Assembly (NCBI GenBank): GCA_944325665.1
Contig: CALVAY010000009.1
Span: forward strand, 1-64,000
Length of the DNA: 64,000 nt
Source: Candidatus Gastranaerophilales bacterium
GTDB taxonomy: Bacteria > Cyanobacteriota > Vampirovibrionia > Gastranaerophilales > Gastranaerophilaceae
Direction of reading: 5' to 3'
The notes beneath the pieces are model-generated. The model was given only the letters and a program-made list of their open reading frames with translations. It ran no database searches and had not been told where the DNA came from. Shown piece after piece: positions 28,716 to 37,959 of this stretch. Within the stretch, counting starts at the first letter, position 1. Each line of letters starts with the position of its first letter. The position numbers and the translations under genes are program-made.

Positions 28716-28736
28716 TTTAAATAAAGGAGAAAAAGT

Positions 28737-30272
28737 ATGGATATGTTTTGTTTTCAATGCGAACAAACAGCGCATAACAGCGGCTGCACAAGTGGGGGAG
28801 TATGCTCTAAAAGTGCAAAATGTGCTAATTTACAAGATGATTTAATCTCATCTGTCATAAATTTTTCACAAAACTGTGAAAGAAACAAAGAGAATATAAA
28901 ACTCATCACCAAAGCGCTTTTTATGACGGTTACAAACGTGAATTTCTGCGATGAGGATATTTTAAATTTTACGCAGGAGATTAAAAATTTAAGTAAAACA
29001 GATACTAACTACGACCTAAAAGAGCTTTGGAGAAAAGACGAGGACACAAGGAGCTTAAAATCGCTCATTTTATTCGGACTTAAGGGCATGGCGGCATATT
29101 ACTACCATGCGATTGTTTTGGGGTATTACGACCAAAAAGTTTCAGATTTTATTTTTGACACCCTAAAGCAATTCCCGCAAGAATTCAAGACGGATGAACT
29201 TATAAGCGAAGTTTTAAAAGTGGGCGAAATAAACCTAAAATGCATGGAGCTTTTAGACAAGGCAAATACCGAAACTTATAAAGACCCGATTCCCACAAAA
29301 GTAAGCTGCACAATTGAAAAAGGCCCGTTTATAATCGTATCGGGTCATGATTTACACGATTTAGAAAAGCTTTTAAAACAAAGTGAAGGAAGCGGGGTAA
29401 ATATCTACACCCATGGCGAAATGCTGCCTTGCCACAGCTATCCCGAGCTTAAAAAATACTCTCATCTTAAGGGCAACTTTGGAACGGCTTGGCAAAACCA
29501 GCAAAAGGAATTTGACAATGTACCCGCTGCAATTTTATTTACGACAAACTGTATAATGAAAGTCCAAAATAGCTACAAAGACAGGGTTTTTACAACATCT
29601 GTGGTAAATTATCCAAACACAATTCACATTAAAGATGACGACTTTACCCCTGTAATTGAAACGGCAAAAAAACTCGGCGGCTACAAAGAAGACAGAAAAA
29701 TGACGGGTATTAACGGCGGGAACGAGCTTCTTTGCGGCTTTGGAAGAAAAACATTATTCGACAATGCAAATAAACTTGTAACTTTAATGAAAGAGGGGAA
29801 AATAAAACGCATATTTTTGCTTGGCGGTTGCGACGGAGCAAAGGTAGGCAGAAATTACTACACCGAATTTGCAAAATTAACCCCTAAAGACACTCTTATT
29901 TTAACCCTTGCTTGCGGAAAGTACAGGTTTAACGATTTAGATTTAGGCGAAATTGAAGGCATACCAAGGATTATTGACGTTGGGCAATGTAATGATGCTT
30001 ACAGCGCTATAAGAATTGCTCAAGAGTTGGCACATGTATATGGCTGCAATGTAAACGAAGTGCCGCTTTCTTTTGTCTTATCTTGGTACGAGCAAAAGGC
30101 AGTCTGCATTTTGCTTACGCTTTTATACCTTAAGATAGAAAACATAAGACTGGGCCCAAGCTTACCTGCATTTTTATCCAAAAACGTTTTGAATTTCCTT
30201 GTGGAAAAATTCAAAATAAAACAAATAACAACTCCTCAAAAAGACTTGCAAGACTGCCTTTTTGGAAGATAA
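28737..30272 (+). CDS. hcp: Hybrid cluster protein (hydroxylamine/NO reductase)
   Basis: This 511-residue iron-sulfur enzyme has an N-terminal cubane motif Cys5-x2-Cys8-x8-Cys17-x5-Cys23, the spacing of Hcp from strict anaerobes that bind a [4Fe-4S] cluster. Hybrid-cluster ligands appear in HGEMLPCHSY (Glu and Cys), TTNCIM, GGCDGAK and LACGKYRFN. In vivo Hcp proteins detoxify nitric oxide, with hydroxylamine reduction shown in vitro. No hcr reductase gene is adjacent. The gene has a proper Shine-Dalgarno sequence (AAAGGAG) and its own promoter with an inverted repeat at +1, suggesting inducible control. Its stop is one base from the convergent small gene. Confidence 0.96.
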   Translation: MDMFCFQCEQTAHNSGCTSGGVCSKSAKCANLQDDLISSVINFSQNCERNKENIKLITKALFMTVTNVNFCDEDILNFTQEIKNLSKTDTNYDLKELWRKDEDTRSLKSLILFGLKGMAAYYYHAIVLGYYDQKVSDFIFDTLKQFPQEFKTDELISEVLKVGEINLKCMELLDKANTETYKDPIPTKVSCTIEKGPFIIVSGHDLHDLEKLLKQSEGSGVNIYTHGEMLPCHSYPELKKYSHLKGNFGTAWQNQQKEFDNVPAAILFTTNCIMKVQNSYKDRVFTTSVVNYPNTIHIKDDDFTPVIETAKKLGGYKEDRKMTGINGGNELLCGFGRKTLFDNANKLVTLMKEGKIKRIFLLGGCDGAKVGRNYYTEFAKLTPKDTLILTLACGKYRFNDLDLGEIEGIPRIIDVGQCNDAYSAIRIAQELAHVYGCNVNEVPLSFVLSWYEQKAVCILLTLLYLKIENIRLGPSLPAFLSKNVLNFLVEKFKIKQITTPQKDLQDCLFGR

Positions 30273-30273
30273 A

Positions 30274-30519
30274 CTACTTGTCTTTATTCATAGCTTTAAG
30301 TTGAGCATTGGCAACTTTTGCACGAAGGGAGTTAATTAAGCCCATAAAAGTCAGCTGCTGCTCAGCTTTATGAGCTGTGGATAAATCCAAAATGTCATTA
30401 CCGCTAAAGCTTGTAAGCAAATTCATCTTTCCTTGATTTGCCATCATAGCACCGTAGATTGCATTATTTCTTTGTGCAATAAGCTGTTGTTGGTATAGCG
30501 AATTAATTAATAATGACAT
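30274..30519 (-). CDS. Small hypothetical helical protein (81 aa)
   Basis: I do not recognise this 81-residue protein. It is predicted helical throughout, rich in Gln, Asn, Leu and Met, with no charged cluster until a basic C-terminus (AQLKAMNKDK). The N-terminal half (SLYQQQLIAQRNNAIYGAMM) is Gln/Asn-rich and has no hydrophobic run long enough for a membrane helix. A TATAAT near 30545 (minus) and GAAGGGG before the ATG give it a conventional leader of about 20 bases. Its stop is one base from the hcp stop. The small, Gln/Asn-rich helical design resembles export substrates of flagellar-type systems, which is only a guess. Confidence 0.65.
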   Translation of the reverse strand: MSLLINSLYQQQLIAQRNNAIYGAMMANQGKMNLLTSFSGNDILDLSTAHKAEQQLTFMGLINSLRAKVANAQLKAMNKDK

Positions 30520-30575
30520 ATTTACCCCTTCACGTTCGAGCTTATTATAACATAAAGAAATACTTATCTCAAGCC

Positions 30576-33500
30576 CTAGTTAAGAGAAGTAACAAGGTAG
30601 TCCAGCTTATCTTTGAAGACTTTTTTAATATCATCCTCAAGCTGCGGATCGTTTTTAACCCAAAGGTTTGCATTTGTGAGCATTTGAACCCTTTCGCTGT
30701 CATCGTCCGCAAAGTCAATAATAACGGGGTCATCGCCCTTGTATTTTGCCAAGAGTTCTTTTAGGTAAATATTTTCTTCAAAAGCTAAGTCCTTGTTATA
30801 TTTAATCGTAACAAGATTTATGTGCCCGATTAGCTTAACATCTTGCACAACAAGGTTGATTTGCTCTTCTCTGTTTTGAATTTTACCTTTTATAATAACT
30901 CTTTCTTCAGAATTTATTAAATGTCCAAACTGCTCAACAGTCTTTGGAAAAGCAACAATTTCAACTCGTCCCGTTAAATCTTCAATAATACCCGTTTTTA
31001 AAAACTTTGCAGGGTCTTTTCTTGTAGGCTTTTGTACAACTTGAGATAAAAGACCGCAAATTGTAACGCCTTTATCATTTTCAGGATTTTCCAAAATATC
31101 GCTTACGGTATCCGTTGTAATGTATTTTAGCGTACCCCTGATTGAAGATAGAGGGTGCGAGGTTACATAAATTCCCATTAGCTCATGTTCAAATTGCTGA
31201 ATTTCGGAATCGGAAAATTCATCATCCGAAGAGCCTGTCAGTTCAAAAGTCGGCAAATTAAGGTCTTGAGCTTCATCAGCCAAAGCTGCAAACAAGCTTA
31301 CCTGACCTGTGCTTTCTGTTTTTTTCGTCTTTTGAACATAGTTTACAACATTATCTATATTGTCCAAAAGCTGTTTTCGAGATTTTTCCACTCCCGCAAA
31401 AGCGCCCGCTTTAATTAAACTTTCCAAAGTTTTCTTGTTCAAGCACTTTGAATCAACTCTTGAGCAGAAATCGTAAAAGCTTTCAAACTCGCCGTTTTGT
31501 CTTTCTTTTTCAATTTCTTCTATAACCGCTCCGCCTACGTTCTTAATTGAAGCAAGGCCAAAGCGGATGTTATCTCCGTCAGGGAAAAACTGTGATGCGG
31601 ATTTATTTATGTCAGGCGGAAGAACATCTATACCTAAAGCCTGACACTGAAGAATGTATTGTTGAGTTTTATCTTGGTTATCAGCTTGTGAAGTCAAAAT
31701 TGAGCACATATACTCAACTGGATAATGAGCTTTAAGATAAGCTGTTTGATACGCAACAAAAGCATACGCCGCACTGTGGCTTCGGTTAAAGCAGTATTTT
31801 GCAAAACTTTCAATCTGTTCAAACAGGGCAGAGGCATCTTTTTCGCTCATACCGTTTTTGCCCGCACCTTCAATAAAAATGCCCTTTTGCTTTGCCATTT
31901 CGTCGAGCTTTTTCTTACCCATCATACGACGAACCATGTCAGCTCCGCCAAGCGTATAGCCTGCAAGCGTTTGGAAAATCTGCATAATCTGCTCTTGATA
32001 AACAATTGTTCCGTACGTATCTTTCAAGATATTTTCCAAAAGAGGGTGGGCGTATTCAATTTTTTGGCGACCGTGTTTTCTATCTACAAAGTCCTTAACC
32101 ATGCCTGACTCAAGCGGCCCCGGTCTAAACAGAGCAACAAGTGCACCTAAGTCTTCAAAAACCGTTGGTTTTAAATCTTTAACAAGCTTTTTCATACCGC
32201 CTGATTCAAGCTGGAATACACCGTCGGTATCACCTCTTTTTAAAAGTTCAAAAGTTTTTGGGTCATCAAGCGGTATTGCGTTAATTTCAAGGTCAATTCC
32301 ATGACGCATTTTAATTAAATCAAGCGTATCTCTAATGATTGTAAGAGTTTCAAGTCCCAGAAAGTCCATTTTCAAAAGACCCAATTTTTCAATACATACC
32401 ATCGGATACTGCGTTGTTGTTGCTTTTTCTTTTGAAAGGGCAATGGGGATAATTTCATCAAGAGGTTTGTGCGAAATGATAACGCCCGCAGCGTGCGTAC
32501 CTACTTGGTTTTTAAGCCCCTCTAAATGCCTTGCTTCATCAACCAAACGACGAACCTGATCATTTTCATCGCAAAGTTTTTTAAGCTCCATGCCGTCTTT
32601 TAAGGCGTCATCAAGCTTAGTACCGGGGGCAGAAGGTATCATGCCTGCCCATTTGTTTGAATCTGAAAAAGGTATATCATAAACCCTGCAAACAGCCTTA
32701 AGTGCAGCTTTTGCAGCAAGCGTACCAAAGGTGATAATCTGACAAACGTGGTCTTCACCGTATTTTTGGGTAACATAATCAATTACTTCACCACGGCGGC
32801 GTTTGCAGAAGTCAATATCGACATCGGGCATAGATATACGCTCGGGGTTTAAGAACCTTTCAAACAACAGATGATGCCTTATCGGGTCAAGTTCGGTAAT
32901 TCCCAAAACGTAAGCTACAATACTTCCTGCCGCAGAACCACGACCGGGGCCTGTGGGGACACCGTGTTCTTTTGCCCAGTTAATAAAGTCCCAAGTAAGC
33001 AGGAAGTACGCAGGAAATCCCATTTTTTCAATTACACCGCGTTCGTACTCATATCTTTCTTCAATTTCTTTAGGATAATTTTCACCGTAGCGTCTTTTAA
33101 GACCTTCTCGGCAAAGATAATCAAAATAAGAACTTATTGTATAGCCTTCAGGAACAGGATATGAAGGCAAGTGAGATTTACCCAATTCTATGTGAACATC
33201 GCATTTATCGGCAATTTCGACCGTATTATTAATACAGTCATAAAACATCTCGTCATCCATCCAATTAAATGCAATTTTAAGCTCTTCAACCGTTTTTACG
33301 TAAAATTCATTGTTTGAAAACTTAAAACGATTTTCGTCATTTTTCTTGGATTTAGTCTGTTCACACAAAAGGGTGTCATGCCAAAGGGCGTCTTGAGCTC
33401 TAAGGTAGTGAGAGTCGTTGGTTATAACCATTTTTAAACCAAGCTCTTTAGCTATTTCAATAAGCTTAGGATTAGACTCTTTTTGCTCCCTTAAGCCGTG

Positions 33501-34025
33501 ATCTTGTAATTCTATGTAAAAATCTTCCCCGAAAAGGTTTTTGTACCATTTTGCTTTCTCAAGAGCTTTTTTCTCATCACCGTCTAAAATGTTTCTTGCA
33601 ACTTCACCTTGAATACAAGCGCTTAAGCAAATTAAGCCGCCCGAGTGCTCCTGCAAAATTTCGTGGTTAATTCTGGGTTTATAGTAGTAACCTTGAGTTG
33701 CGGCAATTGAATCAAGCTTTATTAGGTTTTGGTAGCCCTCGTTGTTTTTTGCGATTAAAACCAAATGGTATAACATTTTTTTTGTGGTTTTATCCTCAAG
33801 AACATCACCCTCGCAAATATAAAATTCGCAACCGATTAGAGGTTTAACCTCGGGAATTTCCTTATGAGTTAAAACCATATCAATTGCACCGTACATAACA
33901 CCGTGGTCAGTTATTGCAACAGCAGGCATATCGTTTTCTTTTGCAAAATTAAACAGGTCTTTTACCCTGATTGCCCCATCAAGCAAAGAATATTCCGTAT
34001 GTAAGTGCAAAGGAACGTATTTCAT
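30576..34025 (-). CDS. dnaE: DNA polymerase III alpha subunit
   Basis: This 1149-residue replicative polymerase belongs to the DnaE type. The PHP domain opens PLHLHTEYSLLDGAIRV. The palm contains the catalytic PDVDIDF and a second Asp in ERFLNPERISMPD, and the GPGRGSAAGS motif lies just upstream. A helix-hairpin-helix, an OB fold with GLLSQVVQKPT and a C-terminal tail follow. The start at 34025 (MKYVPLH) matches family N-termini and follows an extended -10 box by six bases. The longer frame to 34043 would start upstream of transcription. No Shine-Dalgarno sequence is present. The clamp-loader gene dnaX is at 6417. Confidence 0.97.
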   Translation of the reverse strand: MKYVPLHLHTEYSLLDGAIRVKDLFNFAKENDMPAVAITDHGVMYGAIDMVLTHKEIPEVKPLIGCEFYICEGDVLEDKTTKKMLYHLVLIAKNNEGYQNLIKLDSIAATQGYYYKPRINHEILQEHSGGLICLSACIQGEVARNILDGDEKKALEKAKWYKNLFGEDFYIELQDHGLREQKESNPKLIEIAKELGLKMVITNDSHYLRAQDALWHDTLLCEQTKSKKNDENRFKFSNNEFYVKTVEELKIAFNWMDDEMFYDCINNTVEIADKCDVHIELGKSHLPSYPVPEGYTISSYFDYLCREGLKRRYGENYPKEIEERYEYERGVIEKMGFPAYFLLTWDFINWAKEHGVPTGPGRGSAAGSIVAYVLGITELDPIRHHLLFERFLNPERISMPDVDIDFCKRRRGEVIDYVTQKYGEDHVCQIITFGTLAAKAALKAVCRVYDIPFSDSNKWAGMIPSAPGTKLDDALKDGMELKKLCDENDQVRRLVDEARHLEGLKNQVGTHAAGVIISHKPLDEIIPIALSKEKATTTQYPMVCIEKLGLLKMDFLGLETLTIIRDTLDLIKMRHGIDLEINAIPLDDPKTFELLKRGDTDGVFQLESGGMKKLVKDLKPTVFEDLGALVALFRPGPLESGMVKDFVDRKHGRQKIEYAHPLLENILKDTYGTIVYQEQIMQIFQTLAGYTLGGADMVRRMMGKKKLDEMAKQKGIFIEGAGKNGMSEKDASALFEQIESFAKYCFNRSHSAAYAFVAYQTAYLKAHYPVEYMCSILTSQADNQDKTQQYILQCQALGIDVLPPDINKSASQFFPDGDNIRFGLASIKNVGGAVIEEIEKERQNGEFESFYDFCSRVDSKCLNKKTLESLIKAGAFAGVEKSRKQLLDNIDNVVNYVQKTKKTESTGQVSLFAALADEAQDLNLPTFELTGSSDDEFSDSEIQQFEHELMGIYVTSHPLSSIRGTLKYITTDTVSDILENPENDKGVTICGLLSQVVQKPTRKDPAKFLKTGIIEDLTGRVEIVAFPKTVEQFGHLINSEERVIIKGKIQNREEQINLVVQDVKLIGHINLVTIKYNKDLAFEENIYLKELLAKYKGDDPVIIDFADDDSERVQMLTNANLWVKNDPQLEDDIKKVFKDKLDYLVTSLN

Positions 34026-34031
34026 AATTAC

Positions 34032-34040
34032 ACAGTAGCA
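34032..34040 (-). promoter_or_regulatory. Extended -10 promoter of dnaE, leaderless geometry
   Basis: On the minus strand TGC-TACTGT (34040 to 34032) is followed by GTAATT and ATG at 34025. The hexamer is weaker than consensus, and the extended TGC supports it. Confidence 0.55.
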
Positions 34041-34067
34041 CAAAATTAAGGCATGATTTATTTAATG

Positions 34068-34409
34068 TTACCATTTTTTAAAAATAAAAAATGCTGCAAG
34101 AATTATAAACAAAAAACCGACAAGATAATTCCACCTGAACTGTTCTTTTAGATACAAAACAGAAAAAACACTAAAAACAATCAGGGTGATAATTTCTTGT
34201 ATAGTCTTTAGCTGTGCGGCAGAATAGACATATGAACCGATTCTGTTTGCAGGAACTTGAAAACAATATTCCAAAAATGCAATGCCCCAGCTTACAAGAA
34301 TAACAATCCATAATGCACTGTGTTTAAATCTTAAATGTCCATACCATGCAAAAGTCATAAAAATGTTTGATATAGTAAGTAAAACTATGGGTGTAAGTGC
34401 TTTTATCAT
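34068..34409 (-). CDS. DMT-superfamily small membrane protein (DUF486-like)
   Basis: A 113-residue protein with four hydrophobic helices (roughly residues 5-24, 33-52, 70-90 and 94-112), matching the half-size DUF486 proteins of the drug/metabolite transporter superfamily. The motifs SNIFMTFAWYGHL and FQVPANRIG are typical of DUF486. Substrate is unknown; such small units usually dimerise. A TAGAAT box lies nine bases before the ATG, giving a leader of two bases at most. The gene is 42 bases downstream of no other minus-strand gene, so it is probably transcribed alone and into dnaE. Confidence 0.85.
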   Translation of the reverse strand: MIKALTPIVLLTISNIFMTFAWYGHLRFKHSALWIVILVSWGIAFLEYCFQVPANRIGSYVYSAAQLKTIQEIITLIVFSVFSVLYLKEQFRWNYLVGFLFIILAAFFIFKKW

Positions 34410-34471
34410 AATGCTTTTATTCTAACTCAAAAAATAAAATATAAATATATGTAAATAATATTTATATGTAC

Positions 34472-34500
34472 TTGCCATTTGCACGTTATTTTAATATTGT
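34472..34500 (+). promoter_or_regulatory. Promoter of the 34507 RNA / mini-ORF
   Basis: TTGCCA (34472-34477), a 17-base spacer and TATTGT (34495-34500) form a good sigma-70-type promoter. Predicted +1 is A34507, six bases past the -10, which is also the A of an ATG. Confidence 0.65.
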
Positions 34501-34506
34501 ATTTAT

Positions 34507-34533
34507 ATGTTTCAAATTAATTTTAAAATTTGA
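34507..34533 (+). CDS. Leaderless eight-codon mini-ORF (possible leader peptide)
   Basis: The ATG at the predicted +1 opens the peptide MFQINFKI followed by TGA. Its geometry, a -10 hexamer ending 6 bases before ATG, is the same as at real leaderless genes in this window. The INFK core resembles INFKG at the start of the lytic transglycosylase. It could be a regulatory peptide or the relic of a longer protein of that group. Evidence for translation is only positional. Confidence 0.35.
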   Translation: MFQINFKI

Positions 34534-34587
34534 AACATAATTTAAAAAGTTTGCTCGGGGGTTTCCAGACATCTCAGGGCAAAGGAT

Positions 34588-34617
34588 ATCGCCTTATATT
34601 TCTATAAGGCGATTTTT
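34588..34617 (+). terminator. Terminator of the 34507 RNA
   Basis: ATCGCCTTATA pairs perfectly with TATAAGGCGAT around TTTC (11 bp) and is followed by TTTT (34614-34617). On the minus strand no T run follows, so it serves plus-strand transcription only. Confidence 0.82.
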
Positions 34618-34637
34618 CCATTTTATACCCTTTTATC

Positions 34638-35495
34638 TTAAACAAGCTTTTGAATTAACTTTAATTTATCAACAAAGAAGTTTTTAACACTTGTAATACT
34701 GTCTGAAGCACCTTCAAATATCATAAGCTGACCGCTTCCGTCCGGAGTTGCTTGAAAGACTTGAGTAACAGTATTATTTCCTTTTGTTTGTCTTAAAGTA
34801 AAACTATTTAGAGCATCTTGGAAATAAATTGCATTAAAATCACCAAGTTCATCATGCCTTTGAAGAGCAACTGAACCTGTACCGTTGTTAAAGTAAGAAG
34901 ATAATACTCTGCCGTCTTGAGTTAATTCTTGAATTGAATTTACTTCAAAGTCATCAAGGCTGTTTGAAACGATACCTGTTTTTCTTATAATTCCATCAAC
35001 AGTTTCTGTCATTTCTGTCGGCATGTTAAGTTCATTTTTCTTAAATTGTCTTACAACTGCGCCACTTTCATCAACAACATCCTGAAAACCGTCTTTTGCA
35101 GATTCGCAAAGGGTCTCTTTTAACTTTGCCACTTTTTGAGCAAACTCGTCATACATACCTTTTACTTGCTCGCCTGTCTTATCAAATTGCTTTTGCGCAA
35201 GGTTCAATACAGTGTCTGCGGCATCTTTAGGTCTCTTTTTAAGTATAACAAGACCCGCACCGACAGCTCCCGCAAAAGTAAGAGCTGCAACTATTGCTTT
35301 TTTAGGTAATTTAGGTTTATTTGCAACACTATCGGCAGGCTTGTTTAAATCTTTGTTTTCAGTTTGTTCGACAACAGCAGTTTTTGTTTGAACAGGCTGC
35401 TTCGACACTGCTGCTTTTGGCTGAGTCGGTTGCTCAAGCGCCTTAAGGTCATACTTAAAAGGAAACGGGTTTGATGATGTCTTTGTGATTGGCAT
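34638..35495 (-). CDS. Hypothetical membrane-anchored protein
   Basis: I do not recognise this 285-residue protein. Residues ~1-65 are a Pro/Gln/Lys/Ala-rich disordered segment with an NPFPFKYD start. Residues ~66-85 (AIVAALTFAGAVGAGLVIL) form one membrane helix followed by a basic KKRPK stop. A coiled-coil region lies at ~95-140, and a beta-rich C-terminal half repeats aromatic-rich strands (SSYFNNGTGSVALQ, then FNAIYFQDALNSF), which may be a small repeat domain. By the positive-inside rule the C-terminal part may be cytoplasmic. AGGA precedes the ATG. The N-terminal FPFK is reminiscent of, but does not match, the FKG signature. Confidence 0.75.
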   Translation of the reverse strand: MPITKTSSNPFPFKYDLKALEQPTQPKAAVSKQPVQTKTAVVEQTENKDLNKPADSVANKPKLPKKAIVAALTFAGAVGAGLVILKKRPKDAADTVLNLAQKQFDKTGEQVKGMYDEFAQKVAKLKETLCESAKDGFQDVVDESGAVVRQFKKNELNMPTEMTETVDGIIRKTGIVSNSLDDFEVNSIQELTQDGRVLSSYFNNGTGSVALQRHDELGDFNAIYFQDALNSFTLRQTKGNNTVTQVFQATPDGSGQLMIFEGASDSITSVKNFFVDKLKLIQKLV

Positions 35496-35561
35496 AGCTA
35501 TATTCCTAACATTTAAACTTAAGTACCAATATAAAACACCTGATAAAAAAATATTGCCTGT

Positions 35562-36773
35562 TTATTTGTCAGCAACATATTTCTTTACAAATTGCTGTGC
35601 AACTCTGGGACTTCTTGAAGCCTTTTGTGTAGCAAACCTTTGCGCCTCAAGTTCAAAGTCATCACCAATTTGAATATTTTTATCCTGTGCAATTTTTCTT
35701 GCAATTTCCAAAAATTTATCTTTGTTCGGTGCAAGAAAAGTTAAAACAAGACCAAATCTGTCTGACAGTGAGGCATTTTCATCTATTGTATCGGCCAAAT
35801 GTACTTCATTTCCTTCTCTTGAAGAAAAAGTTTCTTTAATGATATTTCTTCGATTAGTTGTGGCATAAATTACAACATTATCACTTCTTTTTGAAATTGC
35901 ACCTTCAAGCGCAGATTTAATTATAGAAAGGTTTTCATCCTCTTGACTAAAAGAGAGGTCATCAATAAAAACTATGAATTTTGAAGGAACTTTTGCTAAT
36001 TTTTCAAGGAGTTTATCTACATTAGCCAAATTTTGCTTTGAAATTTGAACAATTTTTAAACCCTCATCCTTAAACTTGTTAAATACGGCTTTGACACTCG
36101 AGGACTTACCGCAGCCTCTGTCTCCGTATAAAAGCACATTATTTGCACAATTTGAATTTACTAACGCTTTAGTGTTTAAAATTAATTTTTCCTGTTGAAC
36201 CTGATAATCTTTTAAATCATCAAAAGTTATGGTATCAGGGTATTTTATCGGGCTAAAAGTATTGTCTTTATTGTAGTTAAAAGCGCTATACTTTGCAAAA
36301 ATACCGTAGGAGTTGACTTTTAAGTAATTAAGCAATTCTTCAAAATCAACTTTTTTAAAGCTTGATGAAAATTTACCCAAAAGCGAAATAATTTCATCAC
36401 TTTGGGAAAATTGAGATGAAAGAATATTTTTAATTTTTTCATCGCTCATAGAACAAAGCTCATTTAATACTTCAAGCTCAACTTTTGTGTTGGATATAAA
36501 CTCCTCGCTTAACTTTTCACCTCTTGCAGTTTTCTTTGTAAAAACATTTTCATCATGTTTTATTAAATCAACAAGGTAATTTGAAAAATCACCTTCAAAC
36601 TCACTTTCATAAAGGATTTTTAGAAAATTTGAAAAATGAATAAGGCATTCGCTTAAGGATTTTGTACTGTATGCAAAAACTCCCAACAGTTCAACTATTG
36701 CCTTGTCTTTTAAAATATTTTTAAAAGTACTTATAGTTAAAAGCTTGTAGTTTAAAAGTAAAAGTTCGTTCAT
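35562..36773 (-). CDS. AAA+ ATPase of the DUF815 family
   Basis: A 403-residue protein with an N-terminal helical domain (~1-170) and an AAA+ ATPase (~175-400) of the DUF815 type (PF05673). Walker A is LLYGDRGCGKSS, Walker B is FIVFIDDLSF, and sensor 1 is VVIYATTNRRNI. A likely arginine finger lies in SDRFGLVLTF. DUF815 ATPases are widespread and uncharacterised, possibly remodelling factors. The C-terminal SPRVAQQFVKKY is the usual family tail. The start at 36773 (MNELLLL) lies six bases after an extended -10 box; the longer frame to 36791 begins inside the promoter. Confidence 0.92.
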   Translation of the reverse strand: MNELLLLNYKLLTISTFKNILKDKAIVELLGVFAYSTKSLSECLIHFSNFLKILYESEFEGDFSNYLVDLIKHDENVFTKKTARGEKLSEEFISNTKVELEVLNELCSMSDEKIKNILSSQFSQSDEIISLLGKFSSSFKKVDFEELLNYLKVNSYGIFAKYSAFNYNKDNTFSPIKYPDTITFDDLKDYQVQQEKLILNTKALVNSNCANNVLLYGDRGCGKSSSVKAVFNKFKDEGLKIVQISKQNLANVDKLLEKLAKVPSKFIVFIDDLSFSQEDENLSIIKSALEGAISKRSDNVVIYATTNRRNIIKETFSSREGNEVHLADTIDENASLSDRFGLVLTFLAPNKDKFLEIARKIAQDKNIQIGDDFELEAQRFATQKASRSPRVAQQFVKKYVADK

Positions 36774-36779
36774 ACTTTG

Positions 36780-36788
36780 AATATAGCA
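36780..36788 (-). promoter_or_regulatory. Extended -10 promoter of the DUF815 gene, leaderless geometry
   Basis: On the minus strand TGC-TATATT (36788 to 36780) is followed by CAAAGT and ATG at 36773. Confidence 0.7.
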
Positions 36789-36846
36789 CAAAAAAGTTGA
36801 CCATGTAAATTTTTAGGGCTAAACTATAGGCAAGAACTATCTTTGA

Positions 36847-37860
<1,014 letters not shown>

Positions 37861-37883
37861 AAAATAAAATATCTTAAAATTAA

Positions 37884-37911
37884 AATGCCGACACAAGTCG
37901 GCATTTTTTTT
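37884..37911 (+). terminator. Terminator of ilvC
   Basis: AATGCCGAC pairs with GTCGGCATT around ACAA and is followed by a run of T. The hairpin starts 24 bases past the ilvC stop. Confidence 0.92.
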
Positions 37912-37923
37912 AGCAAAATATCT

Positions 37924-37952
37924 TTGACGCATATTGTTAATTTTGCTAAACT
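37924..37952 (+). promoter_or_regulatory. Promoter giving leaderless mRNA for the TPR protein at 37960
   Basis: TTGACG (37924-37929), 17-base spacer and TAAACT (37947-37952). The second of two nearby in-frame ATGs (37960) lies 7 bases downstream of the -10 and would be +1; the first (37954) is too close to the -10 to be transcribed. Confidence 0.7.
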
Positions 37953-37959
37953 AATGAAA

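Larger units (their letters stand above)
34507..34617 (+). ncRNA. Candidate 111-nt structured RNA with own promoter and terminator
   Basis: Between two minus-strand genes a plus-strand unit is bounded by a promoter and an intrinsic terminator. It would fold into three hairpins. The first is a 12-bp stem from the perfect palindrome 34507-34538 (ATGTTTCAAATT arms). The second is TTTGCTC/GGGCAAA at 34550-34583, enclosing a 20-base G-rich then pyrimidine-containing loop. The third is the terminator at 34588-34617. The G+C-richer middle hairpin stands out in AT-rich surroundings. I do not match it to 6S, SRP, tmRNA, RNase P or a common riboswitch. It could be a trans-acting small RNA, or a mini-mRNA for the eight-codon ORF at its 5' end. 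Confidence 0.5.

Noticed and set aside
34026-34043. Longer dnaE start (34043)
   Set aside because: The extra codons begin inside the extended -10 promoter, and family N-termini start at the MKYVPLH position (34025).
34588-34617. Hairpin as terminator of the minus-strand gene 34638-35495
   Set aside because: The T run follows the hairpin only on the plus strand; the minus strand reads ATCC after the stem.
34638-35495. FKG-signature membership for the protein starting with NPFPFKYD
   Set aside because: FK is followed by Tyr, not Gly or Ser, and the context is proline-rich; it may be chance.
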